Translations under genes and position numbers: made by a program
Assembly (NCBI GenBank): GCA_900543555.1
Contig: UQRL01000005.1
Location: 4,380-68,379, forward strand
Direction of reading: 5' to 3'
Length of the DNA stretch: 64,000 nucleotides
Source: an uncultured Oscillospiraceae bacterium
GTDB taxonomy: Bacteria > Bacillota > Clostridia > Oscillospirales > Acutalibacteraceae
The notes under the pieces: model-generated
What the model was told of the DNA's origin: nothing
Database searches by the model: none
What the model saw: the letters and a program-made list of their open reading frames with translations, nothing else
Part shown: positions 17,201 through 25,817 of the stretch, one piece after another
Layout: the number at the start of each line of letters is the position of its first letter
Numbering within the stretch: position 1 is the first letter of the stretch

Positions 17201-18262
17201 TCACCGCCACAAGCCCAGTTCTTCCTCGGGCCTGTAAATTTTTCCTTTGGGCAGGGCGCTGTCCTTTTTATAGTGCCGGCGGTCCCTGCCGCAAGTGACG
17301 TAGGGGATGTCTAGGCATGGGGTCAGGTCCCCGTCCAACACGTTCATGTCCAAAATAAAGGTTTTGAGCTCCTTCATCTTTTTGAGAAACCGCAGGTCGG
17401 GAAGGGAATTGCTGCCTGTCAGCCAGAGATACTCTAAATTTTCCATTTCCTCTAACACGGTAAAATCGGTTATTTTGGCGCAATTCTCGATGTAAAGCAC
17501 CCTGCATGTGTCCTTGATCTTCTCCAAAGCAGAAATATCCCTCAAAGAACGATCATACGAAAGCTCAAGGCACTGCAGCCCCGGCGCTTTTTCCACGCCG
17601 TCTATCGACTGGATATTGCTCATAAATAAACTCAAACACGTAAGTTCCTTGCTGGAAAAAAGCTGTGTTACATCCCGGCTGGGACTGCGGTACCGCGTGG
17701 TATAGAGCTGTTTTAAGGTTTCTACATTTTGAAAGTTCTTGGTTCCTTTATTGACTTCCACCACTAAATTGACTAACCCAGGAACCCGGGAATAGTCAAT
17801 TTCATTCAAGAATTGATCCCACTCTCCATACTGGGTACGGCACTCCAGAGAGCGAATCTCCGGCATCTCGTACAGCGGAGAGAAATCAAAATTCCCTGCC
17901 GCTTGCTCAGAAGGAATGATCACCAGATCCTTTAAGGAAGGGCACTGGGGTAACCAGGAAATATCTTTGAGGATGACGGTTGCCTTCTCCAGCTGGCGGC
18001 TTTGGATGTACTGGATGTAATCCTCACGAGTATGGAGCGGAACATTAAACTGCGGTGTATGGCAATCTGATTCTCCGGGGCATTTCACGATGAGAGCGTC
18101 AAATTTTCTTTTTGAATCTATAAATGTTAGGCCGTAGTGATCCACAATTTTACAATTGCTCAAAAAGCTCACCTTCCCATGGGTTTTGCGCTGCTTAGCG
18201 CCTTCTGTGATCTCTTTTGCGATGTTCCTTGTCCGCTGAGCGGAAAAACACTTCTGCGCCAC
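17201..18262 (-). CDS. Leucine-rich-repeat-like protein
   Basis: Up to 353 residues. The C-terminal two thirds (from about residue 90) show irregular leucine-rich repeats (SLKDLVIIP; ELTCLSLFMSNIQSIDGVEKAPGLQCLELS; VLEEMENLEYLWLTGSNSLPDLRFLKKMKELKTF). No signal peptide or membrane segment, so probably cytoplasmic. The GTG at 18262 sits two bases from a good -10 and cannot be reached from that promoter. A TTG at 18163 with AAGGTGAG just upstream (320 residues) is the more likely start. Binding partner unknown. Lower-GC composition suggests transfer. It may be functionally paired with the DUF5071-like gene downstream. Confidence 0.7.
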   Translation of the reverse strand: MAQKCFSAQRTRNIAKEITEGAKQRKTHGKVSFLSNCKIVDHYGLTFIDSKRKFDALIVKCPGESDCHTPQFNVPLHTREDYIQYIQSRQLEKATVILKDISWLPQCPSLKDLVIIPSEQAAGNFDFSPLYEMPEIRSLECRTQYGEWDQFLNEIDYSRVPGLVNLVVEVNKGTKNFQNVETLKQLYTTRYRSPSRDVTQLFSSKELTCLSLFMSNIQSIDGVEKAPGLQCLELSYDRSLRDISALEKIKDTCRVLYIENCAKITDFTVLEEMENLEYLWLTGSNSLPDLRFLKKMKELKTFILDMNVLDGDLTPCLDIPYVTCGRDRRHYKKDSALPKGKIYRPEEELGLWR

Positions 18263-18263
18263 T

Positions 18264-18293
18264 ATTATAGCAGGGTAAGTTTCGGCAAATCAA
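18264..18293 (-). promoter_or_regulatory. Promoter upstream of the LRR gene
   Basis: On the minus strand TTGATT (18293-18288), 18-bp spacer, TATAAT (18269-18264). It supports an internal start for the LRR gene. Confidence 0.7.
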
Positions 18294-18388
18294 GTTCCTG
18301 GGGAGCAAGAGGTTCGCAAGGACTTTTTATATCAAAGGAGGTTTGGCACAGGGAACTTCTTCCAGGTCCGGCCGCTGCCTTGGGCTAC

Positions 18389-18425
18389 AGAAGCCCCGTT
18401 CAGTTCAAAACCGAACGGGGCTTCT
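18389..18425. terminator. Large hairpin between mod operon and LRR gene
   Basis: A 13-bp perfect inverted repeat (AGAAGCCCCGTTC, arms 18389-18401 and 18413-18425) about 80 bp after the modC stop. No adjacent T-run on the minus strand; a weak TTCTTTTT on the plus side. Probably ends the mod transcript. Confidence 0.5.
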
Positions 18426-18505
18426 GATAAATATTCTTTTTAGTGTCTACTTTCTCTTGACAAGTGCACACAGCGCAAGGCTGTACTCTCCTGTTTTTTG
18501 ATTTT

Positions 18506-19558
18506 TTATTGGTAAAGCAGCAGCACATTGGCGGGCGCAATGCCAAAGGCTTCCGGAAAGCTGGCAGGGCGTCGGTCCTTGGGGACCCGCCACCACAGCG
18601 GCGCGGTGCCGGGCTTTTGTGTGCGCCACCGGAACTCCACAATCCATTCAAAGGGCTCTTCCATCTCCCGCAGATACTCCACAGCGGCCCGGTTTTGAGC
18701 GGATTTGGCATTGAAGTAATGGGCGCGGATGCCCACCGCCTTCACATTCTCTCCCACTCTTTGCGCTGTGGTGAGGCGGATTCCCCAATCGGGCACCTCC
18801 ACCTCATATTCGCCGGTCTTTCGGGCCGGGGCGATGTTCTTGCAGCCTGTAAGAGAGGCCGCGCGGATGCTGCCGGGATTGGCAAACAGCTCTTTCTTCT
18901 CTTGCAGCGTCAGCAGATGCCCCTCATCCAGCACAGCAATGCGGTGGCAAAGATGATAGGCCTCATCCCGGCTGTGGGTGACCAGCAGAACAGGACGGCC
19001 AAACCCCGCCAGCAGCTCCTGCAGCTCCAGTTGCAGCTTGTCCCTTAGGTGGCTGTCCAAGGCGCTGAAGGGCTCATCCAGCATCAGCAGGCGGGGGCGG
19101 TTGACCAGAATGCGTCCCAAGGCCACCCGCTGGGCCTGACCCCCTGAAAGCTGGTAAGGCCGGTGTTTCTCCAGCCCTTCCAAACGGAGGAGCGCCAGCA
19201 CCCGCTGCAACTCCCCTTCCCGGGCCTGCTTATTTTTCTCCCATCGAAGCCCGCACAGGGTGTTCTGCCGCACGGTCATGTTGGGGAAAAGGGCGTAGTT
19301 TTGAAACAAGTACCCCACCCGCCGCTTTTGGGGCGGAAGGTTGATGCCCTTTTCCGAGTCAAACAGCGTCTCTCCGTCCAACACAATTCGGCCCTTATCC
19401 GGTGTTTCGATACCGGCAATGCACTTTAACGTATAGCTTTTTCCGCAGCCAGAGGCGCCCAGCAGGCCCAGCACCTCCGGCTTTTCCACGCTTGCCTCCA
19501 AGGCCACGTCCAAGGTGAAGGCTCCCAGCTTTTTATGGATATCCACCTGTAAGCTCAT
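18506..19558 (-). CDS. modC: Molybdate ABC transporter ATP-binding protein
   Basis: A 350-residue ABC ATPase: Walker A GASGCGKS, Q-loop YLFQNYALFP, signature LSGGQAQRVALGR, Walker B LLMLDEPFSALD and H-loop LLVTHSRDE. The C-terminal ~110 residues are an accessory domain rather than a clear TOBE/MOP repeat. The start at 19558 overlaps the modB stop (ATGA). It is the last gene of modABC and of the whole molybdenum island. It powers molybdate import for the hydroxylase encoded upstream. Confidence 0.9.
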   Translation of the reverse strand: MSLQVDIHKKLGAFTLDVALEASVEKPEVLGLLGASGCGKSYTLKCIAGIETPDKGRIVLDGETLFDSEKGINLPPQKRRVGYLFQNYALFPNMTVRQNTLCGLRWEKNKQAREGELQRVLALLRLEGLEKHRPYQLSGGQAQRVALGRILVNRPRLLMLDEPFSALDSHLRDKLQLELQELLAGFGRPVLLVTHSRDEAYHLCHRIAVLDEGHLLTLQEKKELFANPGSIRAASLTGCKNIAPARKTGEYEVEVPDWGIRLTTAQRVGENVKAVGIRAHYFNAKSAQNRAAVEYLREMEEPFEWIVEFRWRTQKPGTAPLWWRVPKDRRPASFPEAFGIAPANVLLLYQ

Positions 19559-20223
19559 TTTTTCACCGCTTTCTTCTGCCGGTCCTCCAGCAAGTTTACA
19601 GCCAGCAACACCACGGTGCTGATGGCCAGGTTGACCAGCACCCACCGCAGCGCCCCCATCTCATCGTTGGTGCGCCAAAGCTGATAGACGGTGGTGGAAA
19701 TGGTGGCGGTCCGCCCGGGGGTATAGCCGATGAGCATGCTGGTGGCGCCATACTCCCCCAGCGCCCTTGCAAAGGCCAGCACGGCACCTGCCAAAATGCC
19801 TTGGCGGCAGGCTGGCATGCGGATTCGCCAGAAGATATAGGTATTTGACAGGCCCAGCGTTTGGCCCGAAGATGCCAGGGTGGGGTCAAAGCTTTCAAAA
19901 GCACCCCGCGCTGTGCGGTACATCAACGGGAAGGCCACCACCAACGCGGCCAGTATGCCCCCATACCAGGTCATGACAAATTGGATGCCAAACTGGGCCA
20001 AAAACACGCCCAGCGGCCGTTTCGTGCCAAACAGCACCAGCAAAAAATAGCCGCAAACCGTGGGGGGCAGCACCATGGGCAGGGTGAGCACCACATCTAA
20101 AATGCCTTTGACTGTCCGGGGAAGCCGGGCAGCGTAATAGGCGGCTGCAATGCCCAAAAAGAACACCAATACGCTGCTGATGGCCGCAATGCGCAGCGAG
20201 TTCCAAAGAGGGTACCAATCCAT
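19555..20223 (-). CDS. modB: Molybdate ABC transporter permease
   Basis: A 222-residue inner-membrane permease with about five helices and the EAA-loop-type motif TLGLSNTYIFWRIRMPACRQGILAG that docks ModC. ModB features: LPMVLPPTVCGYFLLVLFG and AFARALGEYGATSMLIGY. Start 20223 has GAGGA upstream; a GTG five codons earlier would put that site in the gene. It is 86 bp downstream of modA and overlaps modC by 4 bp. Confidence 0.95.
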   Translation of the reverse strand: MDWYPLWNSLRIAAISSVLVFFLGIAAAYYAARLPRTVKGILDVVLTLPMVLPPTVCGYFLLVLFGTKRPLGVFLAQFGIQFVMTWYGGILAALVVAFPLMYRTARGAFESFDPTLASSGQTLGLSNTYIFWRIRMPACRQGILAGAVLAFARALGEYGATSMLIGYTPGRTATISTTVYQLWRTNDEMGALRWVLVNLAISTVVLLAVNLLEDRQKKAVKK

Positions 20224-20309
20224 CGCAACATTCCTCACAAGCCAGCTTCAAGCCATTGGTCCTTTCGCCATCCGCTTGAAAGCCTGGCAGTTCAACGGGG
20301 TATGGGTTG

Positions 20310-21242
20310 TCACGCAACAGGCGAGAAACCAACTTCTTCAAACACGGCCATCGCCTCGTCGGTGGTCAAATAATCCAGGAAGGCCTGGGCCGCTTCCTGA
20401 TTGGGCGCATCCTTCAACACAGCGGCGGGATAAATCACCTGGCCGCACATATCCTCAGTGGCAGTGTCCACCACAGTCAGCCCGTCACTAAAGGCGTCTG
20501 TGCAGTAGACCACGCCGCAGTCCACGCTGTTCTCCTTGATCTGCGTGGTGACTTCCTTCACGTTGGAGCCGTATGTGATCAGGCCGGCGTTGGCAAGCTC
20601 TGTTTCATCCAGGTCATAGTATTGCAGGATGCTTTGGGTGTACTGGCCCACGGGCACGTCGCTGTTGCCCATGCAGAACAGCAGGTCCCCCTGCTGGAAG
20701 GCAGCTGCCAAGTCGTCAAAGCTTTCGATCCCCTTGGGGTTGTCATCTGACACACACAGGGTGACCTTATTTTCCAGCAGGTCGATGCGCGTGGCGCTGT
20801 CCACATAATCCAAGCCGTCCGTATTCACGGAAGAGTCCGCTTCGATGTCCAGCTGGTCCATTTGGGTCTGGCCCGCAGAGATAAACAGGTCACAGGCGGC
20901 GCCCTCTTCGATCTGGGTCTTCAGCGTGCCGGAAGAGTCGAAATTGTAGGTGATAGTGACCCCGGGGTTCGCAGCCTCGTAGGTCTCCTTGATCTCGGTC
21001 AGCGTGTCCGTCATAGAGGCGGCCGCGAACACGATGATCTCCCCGCCGGAAGAGGACTGCTCCTCCGCGCTGGCGGAAGATTCCGCCACAGAGCTCTCCG
21101 ACTGAGAGGCGCTGCTCTCTGGCTGAGAAGCGCTGCTATCCGGCAGCTCGGAAGAAGACGTTGCGGGCGTGCCGGTGCAGGCGGTCAGGCTGAGTGCCAG
21201 AGCAGAGGCCAGCAGGGTTGAAAGTAGCTTTGTGCGTTTCAT
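20310..21242 (-). CDS. modA: Molybdate-binding lipoprotein
   Basis: A 310-residue lipoprotein: signal peptide with lipobox LTAC (Cys22), then a 45-residue Ser/Glu-rich spacer tethering the binding domain. The domain opens with IIVFAAASMTDTLTEI and has TYNFDSSGTLKTQIEEGAACDLFISAG, the typical ModA oxyanion-binding segments, followed later by NSVDCGVVY. RBS AAAGGAG precedes the ATG. An AT-rich 77-bp gap upstream has a TATAAA-like -10, so an extra promoter for modABC is possible. Confidence 0.95.
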   Translation of the reverse strand: MKRTKLLSTLLASALALSLTACTGTPATSSSELPDSSASQPESSASQSESSVAESSASAEEQSSSGGEIIVFAAASMTDTLTEIKETYEAANPGVTITYNFDSSGTLKTQIEEGAACDLFISAGQTQMDQLDIEADSSVNTDGLDYVDSATRIDLLENKVTLCVSDDNPKGIESFDDLAAAFQQGDLLFCMGNSDVPVGQYTQSILQYYDLDETELANAGLITYGSNVKEVTTQIKENSVDCGVVYCTDAFSDGLTVVDTATEDMCGQVIYPAAVLKDAPNQEAAQAFLDYLTTDEAMAVFEEVGFSPVA

Positions 21243-21319
21243 GTCTTTTCTCCTTTCCCCGTTTAGGGGATTGTATTTTATAAACGTGGATTTACACGCT
21301 TATAACAAAGTCAATGCGG

Positions 21320-22255
21320 TCAATGCCGCGCGCAATCCTGCACCTCACCCCGCAGAAGGCCCATCGCGTGGGGGATGGTATCCATAAAGACATCCATACA
21401 CTCCATACAGGCCTTGGGGCTTCCGGGCAGGTTGATGATCAGGGTCTTTTTCCGAAGGACCGACACCCCGCGGGAAAGCATGGCCCGGGGCGTGATGGCC
21501 AGAGAGGCCGCCCGCATGGCTTCTGCAATGCCGGGGGCCGTGCGATCCGCTACTGCCAAAGTGGCTTCCGGCGTGATATCCCGGGGGCCAAATCCCGTGC
21601 CGCCGGTGGTCAGAATCAAATCCAGCTGGCGCTGGTCAGCCAGGCGGATCAACTGGGCGCGCAGGGCGCCGGACTCATCCGCCAGCAGGAGCTGCTCCAC
21701 CACTTCATAGCCTGCCTCTTCCAGGCGGCGGGCTATGGCGGGGCCGCTTTCATCCTTCCTCTCCCCTCTGGCGCCTTTGTCGCTGAGGGTGATCACAGCG
21801 GCCTGCCAGGGGCGGGGAGCGGTGCGGGGCTCCAGGACCATCTCGTCCCCCACATGGATCTCGCCGGGAACCAACACCCGGGCAAACACACCCTCCCGGG
21901 GCATGATGCACTCCCCCATCTTTTTGTAGATCTCGCAGTGGCTGTGGCACTCCTTGCCGATCTGGGTCATCTCCAGCAGCACGCTGCCACAGCGCAGCAG
22001 GGTGCCCACTGGAAGGGACCGGAAATCAAATCCCTCAACCACCAGATTTTCTCCAAAAGCCCCGGGCTGCACGTTGGCGCCCCGGGCGTTGAACGCCTCG
22101 ATCTTATCCGCCGAAAGCAGGCTGACCTGCCTGTGCCAACGGCCGCCATGGGCGTCGCCTTCAATGCCCCAATCCACCGTGAACCGCGCAGAAGGCACTG
22201 GCTTCTTTTGGGTCCCCCGGGCCGGGCTGGTACAGATGGCAATGACTTTTCCCAT
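21320..22255 (-). CDS. MOSC domain-MogA/MoaB fusion, molybdenum cofactor protein
   Basis: A 311-residue two-domain protein. Residues ~1-145 are a MOSC domain (IAICTSPARGTQKKPV; GIEGDAHGGRWHRQVSLLS; GAFGENLVVEG; then CHSHCEIYKKMGECIMPREGVFARV with the conserved Cys). Residues ~150-311 are a MogA/MoaB molybdopterin adenylyltransferase-like domain (AAVITLSDKGARGERKDESG; LILTTGGTGFGPRDITPEAT; LINLPGSPKACME). It would adenylate molybdopterin before Mo insertion, the MOSC part handling sulfur or the pterin. It starts 3 bp after the moaA stop, with its GGAGG inside moaA. Confidence 0.92.
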   Translation of the reverse strand: MGKVIAICTSPARGTQKKPVPSARFTVDWGIEGDAHGGRWHRQVSLLSADKIEAFNARGANVQPGAFGENLVVEGFDFRSLPVGTLLRCGSVLLEMTQIGKECHSHCEIYKKMGECIMPREGVFARVLVPGEIHVGDEMVLEPRTAPRPWQAAVITLSDKGARGERKDESGPAIARRLEEAGYEVVEQLLLADESGALRAQLIRLADQRQLDLILTTGGTGFGPRDITPEATLAVADRTAPGIAEAMRAASLAITPRAMLSRGVSVLRKKTLIINLPGSPKACMECMDVFMDTIPHAMGLLRGEVQDCARH

Positions 22256-22258
22256 GTT

Positions 22259-23227
22259 TTATCCTCCAATCTCACTCATAGAGTGTTGTTCTGTAATGGC
22301 CTGCGCATCGTCAAAACAGTGGGCACGGGGTTTCTTCCAAACCGCCTGGCGCAAGACCTCTTTCAAAGCTTCTCCCGTGGGCTGGGGCCCCCGCAGCACC
22401 GCCCGAAGGTCCACGCCCTCCCCATAGCACAGGCAGGGCTTCAAAAGCCCTGTGCTGGTAAGCCGGACCCGGTTGCACCCCTCACAAAACTTGTGGCTGA
22501 CCGCGTCAATCATTCCAATGCGGCCTCGCAATCCCGAACTGGCGTAATAGTGGGCAGGGCCGTTTCCCCGCACCTCCTGCACAGGATGCAGGTCCGGCCA
22601 GCGGGCCCGCAGGATGTTCAAGGCCGCCTCTCGGGTGGGGCCAGCGTTCCAAGCTCCCTCCCCGATGGGCATGACCTCGATAAACCGCACATCCAAGGGG
22701 CGATGGGCCGCCAATTCGGCCAAAGCGGGCAGCCGGGGCTCACAGCCCGGCAAAAGCACGCAGTTCAGCTTTGTTTTCAAACCTGCCGTCAGGGCTGCTT
22801 CAATCCCCTCCTGCACCTGGCAGTAACAGTCCACCCCCGTGATGTTTGCAAAGGCGGTGGGATCGGCGGAGTCCAGGCTGATATTCACTCCGTCCAGGCC
22901 CATTGCGGCCAGCTCGGGGGCCAAAGGGGCCAACCGCACGCCGTTGGTGGTCAAGGTGACCTGCTCCACCCCAGGAAGAGCTTTCAGCCGTCGGAAGAAC
23001 TCCACGCAGCCCCGGCGCACCAACGGCTCTCCGCCGGTCACCTTGAACCGGGTGATGCCCAGCTCCACTGCCGCTTGGGCCACTTGGAGGAACTCCTCGT
23101 AGGAGAGCAGGTCCTCATGGCGCTCTAACGCCACCCCGTTGGGCATGCAGTAGGTGCAGCGCAGGTTGCACCGGTCTGTGATGGAAAAGCGGATATAGTT
23201 GATGGTGCGCGCAAATTGATCCTTCAT
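22259..23227 (-). CDS. moaA: GTP 3',8-cyclase MoaA
   Basis: A 322-residue radical-SAM enzyme for the first step of molybdenum cofactor synthesis. The N-terminal cluster is C20, C24, C27 in [14 protein letters not shown], the C-terminal cluster is [19 protein letters not shown], and the protein ends in the GG motif (SEIGG) needed for activity. Other motifs: [21 protein letters not shown]. It overlaps moaC by 4 bp (ATGA) and works with MoaC to give cyclic pyranopterin monophosphate. Confidence 0.97.
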   Translation of the reverse strand: MKDQFARTINYIRFSITDRCNLRCTYCMPNGVALERHEDLLSYEEFLQVAQAAVELGITRFKVTGGEPLVRRGCVEFFRRLKALPGVEQVTLTTNGVRLAPLAPELAAMGLDGVNISLDSADPTAFANITGVDCYCQVQEGIEAALTAGLKTKLNCVLLPGCEPRLPALAELAAHRPLDVRFIEVMPIGEGAWNAGPTREAALNILRARWPDLHPVQEVRGNGPAHYYASSGLRGRIGMIDAVSHKFCEGCNRVRLTSTGLLKPCLCYGEGVDLRAVLRGPQPTGEALKEVLRQAVWKKPRAHCFDDAQAITEQHSMSEIGG

Positions 23228-23712
23228 CGCGCCTCCTCAAAGCACAGGTCGCCGCTTTTGCCCCCGTGCTTCTCCAGAAGGCGGATCTCGGAAAGGACCA
23301 TGCGCTTGTCCACGGCTTTGCACATGTCGTACACGGTCAGCAGGGCCACCGAAACCCCGGTGAGGGCCTCCATCTCCACCCCGGTCTTGCCGTCACAGCT
23401 GATGGTGCAGCGGGCCCGGATGGCATGGCGCTCCTCCAGCAGGGTGAACTCCACCTGGCTTTTAGTCAACGCTAAGACGTGGCACAAAGGGATGAGGTCC
23501 GCGGTGCGCTTCGTGGCCATGATGCCGGCCACCTGGGCCACGCCCAACACGTCCCCCTTCTTGGCGCGCCCCTCCTTCACCATGGCAAAGCACGGAGGGC
23601 TCATGGTGATGAAGCCCTCCGCCACAGCCGTGCGGTGGGTGACATCCTTTCCGCTCACGTCCACCATACGGGCATTGCCTGCCGGGTCCACATGGGTAAA
23701 CTGCTCTCCCAT
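23224..23712 (-). CDS. moaC: Cyclic pyranopterin monophosphate synthase MoaC
   Basis: A 162-residue hexameric enzyme: [18 protein letters not shown] at the N-terminus, [17 protein letters not shown] (catalytic His), [26 protein letters not shown] and the C-terminal [11 protein letters not shown]. Start 23712 is chosen with GGGAGTGTGAGG upstream; the frame reaches 23733, overlapping the MPT-binding gene. It overlaps moaA by 4 bp. Confidence 0.96.
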   Translation of the reverse strand: MGEQFTHVDPAGNARMVDVSGKDVTHRTAVAEGFITMSPPCFAMVKEGRAKKGDVLGVAQVAGIMATKRTADLIPLCHVLALTKSQVEFTLLEERHAIRARCTISCDGKTGVEMEALTGVSVALLTVYDMCKAVDKRMVLSEIRLLEKHGGKSGDLCFEEAR

Positions 23713-23716
23713 ATCC

Positions 23717-24742
23717 TCACACTCCCTTGCCAAAGCCGCAGTTGGGGAAATGGCATTCGGGACAATTCAGGCACAGGCCTCCGTTGCCCAACCCTGCCAG
23801 CCACTCCTCTGTGACAGGCACCCCTGCCAGCAAGCGGGGCAGCACCAAGTCGAAAATGGTGCGCTTGGCGTACATGATACACCCAGGCAGCCCGCAGACA
23901 GGCCGGCCCTCCTCCGTGTAGGCCACCAGGAACATGGCCCCTGGCAGCACTGGCGCCCCATAGCTCACCACACGTGCCCCTGTGTTGCGAATTGCCAAGG
24001 GCGTGCGGTCATCCGGGTCCACACTCATGCCGCCCGTGCAGAACACCATCTGGCAGCCATCATCCAGCATTTTTTGGATGGCGGCGGTGATGGCCTGAGG
24101 GTCGTCCCCCAGCACCTGGTGGGCGGCCATCCGGCAACCGTACTCTTGCAGCTTTTCTTCCAGCACAGGGGTGAATTTGTCCGTGATGCGGCCATAGAAC
24201 ACCTCGTTTCCCGTGGTGACCACACCGTAAGTTTTAGGCTGCAGGGGCAGCAGCTGCAGCAGGGGCTCCTGCCCCGCCGCCTGGCGGGCCCTCTCCATCT
24301 TCTCCTTGTCGATCACCAGGGGGATGACACGGGTGCCGCAGAGCTTATCCCCCTTTTTCACCACAAAGCCGCTGGAGCGGGTGGCAATGACAATCTCCCC
24401 CAAGCCGTTCACCGCCCGCAGCCGGTCCACGTCCACCAGGAAAAGGCCGTCACAGTCCGCGATGAGCTCGATCTTTCCCTCTTTGGGCTGGGTGGCATGC
24501 ATATGTTCCCCTTGGCAGATCTGCCGCAGGATCTCTGCCGCGTCGTTCTCATGGAGCTTTGTCTCGTCATTTTCCCACACATACAGGTGGTCCTTCCCCA
24601 CGCTGAGCAGGACGGGGATATCTTCCGGCTGCACGATGTGCCCTTTGCGGAACACCGCGTCTTTCACCACACCGGGGATGATCTGGGTGATATCATGGCA
24701 GAGCACCTGCCCTACCGCGTCTTCTGTGCGAATCAGCTTCAC
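23717..24742 (-). CDS. Molybdopterin-binding MoeA-like protein with C-terminal Cys cluster
   Basis: A 341-residue protein. The N-terminal part ([18 protein letters not shown]) is of the type seen with molybdenum hydroxylase clusters. The molybdopterin-binding (MoeA/MogA-like) domain is in the second half: [56 protein letters not shown]. The last 25 residues form a cysteine cluster ([12 protein letters not shown]) that could bind a metal or Fe-S centre. It lacks several domains of canonical MoeA, so it is probably a hydroxylase-specific insertase or chaperone. Start GTG at 24742 with AAGGAG upstream. moaC follows after 4 bp. Confidence 0.88.
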   Translation of the reverse strand: MKLIRTEDAVGQVLCHDITQIIPGVVKDAVFRKGHIVQPEDIPVLLSVGKDHLYVWENDETKLHENDAAEILRQICQGEHMHATQPKEGKIELIADCDGLFLVDVDRLRAVNGLGEIVIATRSSGFVVKKGDKLCGTRVIPLVIDKEKMERARQAAGQEPLLQLLPLQPKTYGVVTTGNEVFYGRITDKFTPVLEEKLQEYGCRMAAHQVLGDDPQAITAAIQKMLDDGCQMVFCTGGMSVDPDDRTPLAIRNTGARVVSYGAPVLPGAMFLVAYTEEGRPVCGLPGCIMYAKRTIFDLVLPRLLAGVPVTEEWLAGLGNGGLCLNCPECHFPNCGFGKGV

Positions 24743-24826
24743 AATTCTTCACTCCTTGCAAATGGCTTTTTGCGGGGCTTAAGGGATGCCCCTTTCCCCC
24801 GCGGCATTTTACCTTCTATGGCGCGT

Positions 24827-25813
24827 TCAACGCACCTCTTCCGCCCGCAGCTGGGCCCGTTTCTCAATGAGCTGGGCCAAGATGCTGACGGCAATCTCTT
24901 CCGGCGTTTCAGCCCCAATGGCCAGGCCGATGGGGGTGACGATGCGCGCCAGGTCCCCCGGGCCGAACCCCTCCTGTTGGAGCTTCTCCCGGCTGGCAGC
25001 GGCTTTCTTCGCACTGCCGATCACGCCAATATAAGCTGCCGGCGTGCGCAGCACCTGGCTTACCACTGCGTGGTCGTGCCGGTGGCCATGGGTCATCACG
25101 CAGACAAAGTCCTCTGCTGTGATGCGCCCACTAATTTCCTCCAAATGTTCCATTTCCACCTTAGCCACTTCCACCGCCTGGGGAAAGACCTGGGCCGAAG
25201 CGTACTCCTCCCGGTCATCAAACACATGACAGCGGAAACCGGTTTTCACCAAGCCCGGCACCAGGGCCTGGGCGATGTGGCCCCCGCCGAAGATATAGAC
25301 CTCTCGCGGGCTTTCCAGGCGTTCCACATAGCGGAAGCCGCCCTGCGGCAGCTCTGTCAGGCGTCCGGACGCCTTTTTGTCCGGCACGGCGGAGGCGCCG
25401 CAGACGCGGGCCCGGCCTTGGCCGTTGGCATCCTGCTCCAATACCAGGTAGGAGGCGCCCGTTCCCTCCTCCACCGGCAACCGGGCTCCGGGGAGATACT
25501 GGAACCACACGGTCACATCGCCGCCGCAGATCATCCCCAGCTCTCCCGGGCCCTCCGGATTCAGCGCAAGGCGCTCCAGGCTGGAACGCTTTTGAGAAAT
25601 AAGCTCTCGTGCCAGCCGCTCGCAGTGGTACTCCATCTGGCCGCCTCCAATGGTGCCGTACACCCGGCCCTCTGCTGTCACCAGCATTTTGGCCCCAAAG
25701 GCCCCCGGCGTGGAACCCTTGCGCTCCACCGCCAGCACGAGAACAGCGTCCATCCTCTGGCGGGCCAGGGTCTCCAGCTGGCGGAGCCATTCCATTGTCT
25801 CTTCCACACGCAT
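24827..25813 (-). CDS. xdhC: XdhC-family molybdenum cofactor maturation protein
   Basis: A 328-residue XdhC/CoxI protein that binds Mo cofactor, promotes its sulfuration and loads it into xanthine-dehydrogenase-type enzymes. The N-terminal XdhC/CoxI domain has RKGSTPGAFGAKMLV and YGTIGGGQMEYHC. The C-terminal Rossmann domain has EVYIFGGGHIAQALVPG, FVCVMTHGHRHDHAVVSQVL and YIGVIGSAKKA, then TPIGLAIGAETPEEIAVSI. It begins 4 bp after the phosphatase-HD gene stop, so is translationally linked to it. Confidence 0.93.
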   Translation of the reverse strand: MRVEETMEWLRQLETLARQRMDAVLVLAVERKGSTPGAFGAKMLVTAEGRVYGTIGGGQMEYHCERLARELISQKRSSLERLALNPEGPGELGMICGGDVTVWFQYLPGARLPVEEGTGASYLVLEQDANGQGRARVCGASAVPDKKASGRLTELPQGGFRYVERLESPREVYIFGGGHIAQALVPGLVKTGFRCHVFDDREEYASAQVFPQAVEVAKVEMEHLEEISGRITAEDFVCVMTHGHRHDHAVVSQVLRTPAAYIGVIGSAKKAAASREKLQQEGFGPGDLARIVTPIGLAIGAETPEEIAVSILAQLIEKRAQLRAEEVR

Positions 25814-25817
25814 CGTA

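Noticed and set aside
16362..18505. Integrated element using tRNA-Leu as att site
   Set aside because: No integrase gene and no second copy of the tRNA 3' end found by eye.
21243..21319. Moco riboswitch or ModE site upstream of modA
   Set aside because: The gap is only 77 bp and has neither the Moco RNA elements nor the ModE palindrome.
21314..23128. 604-codon plus-strand frame
   Set aside because: Antisense to MOSC-Mog and moaA; no recognisable domain.
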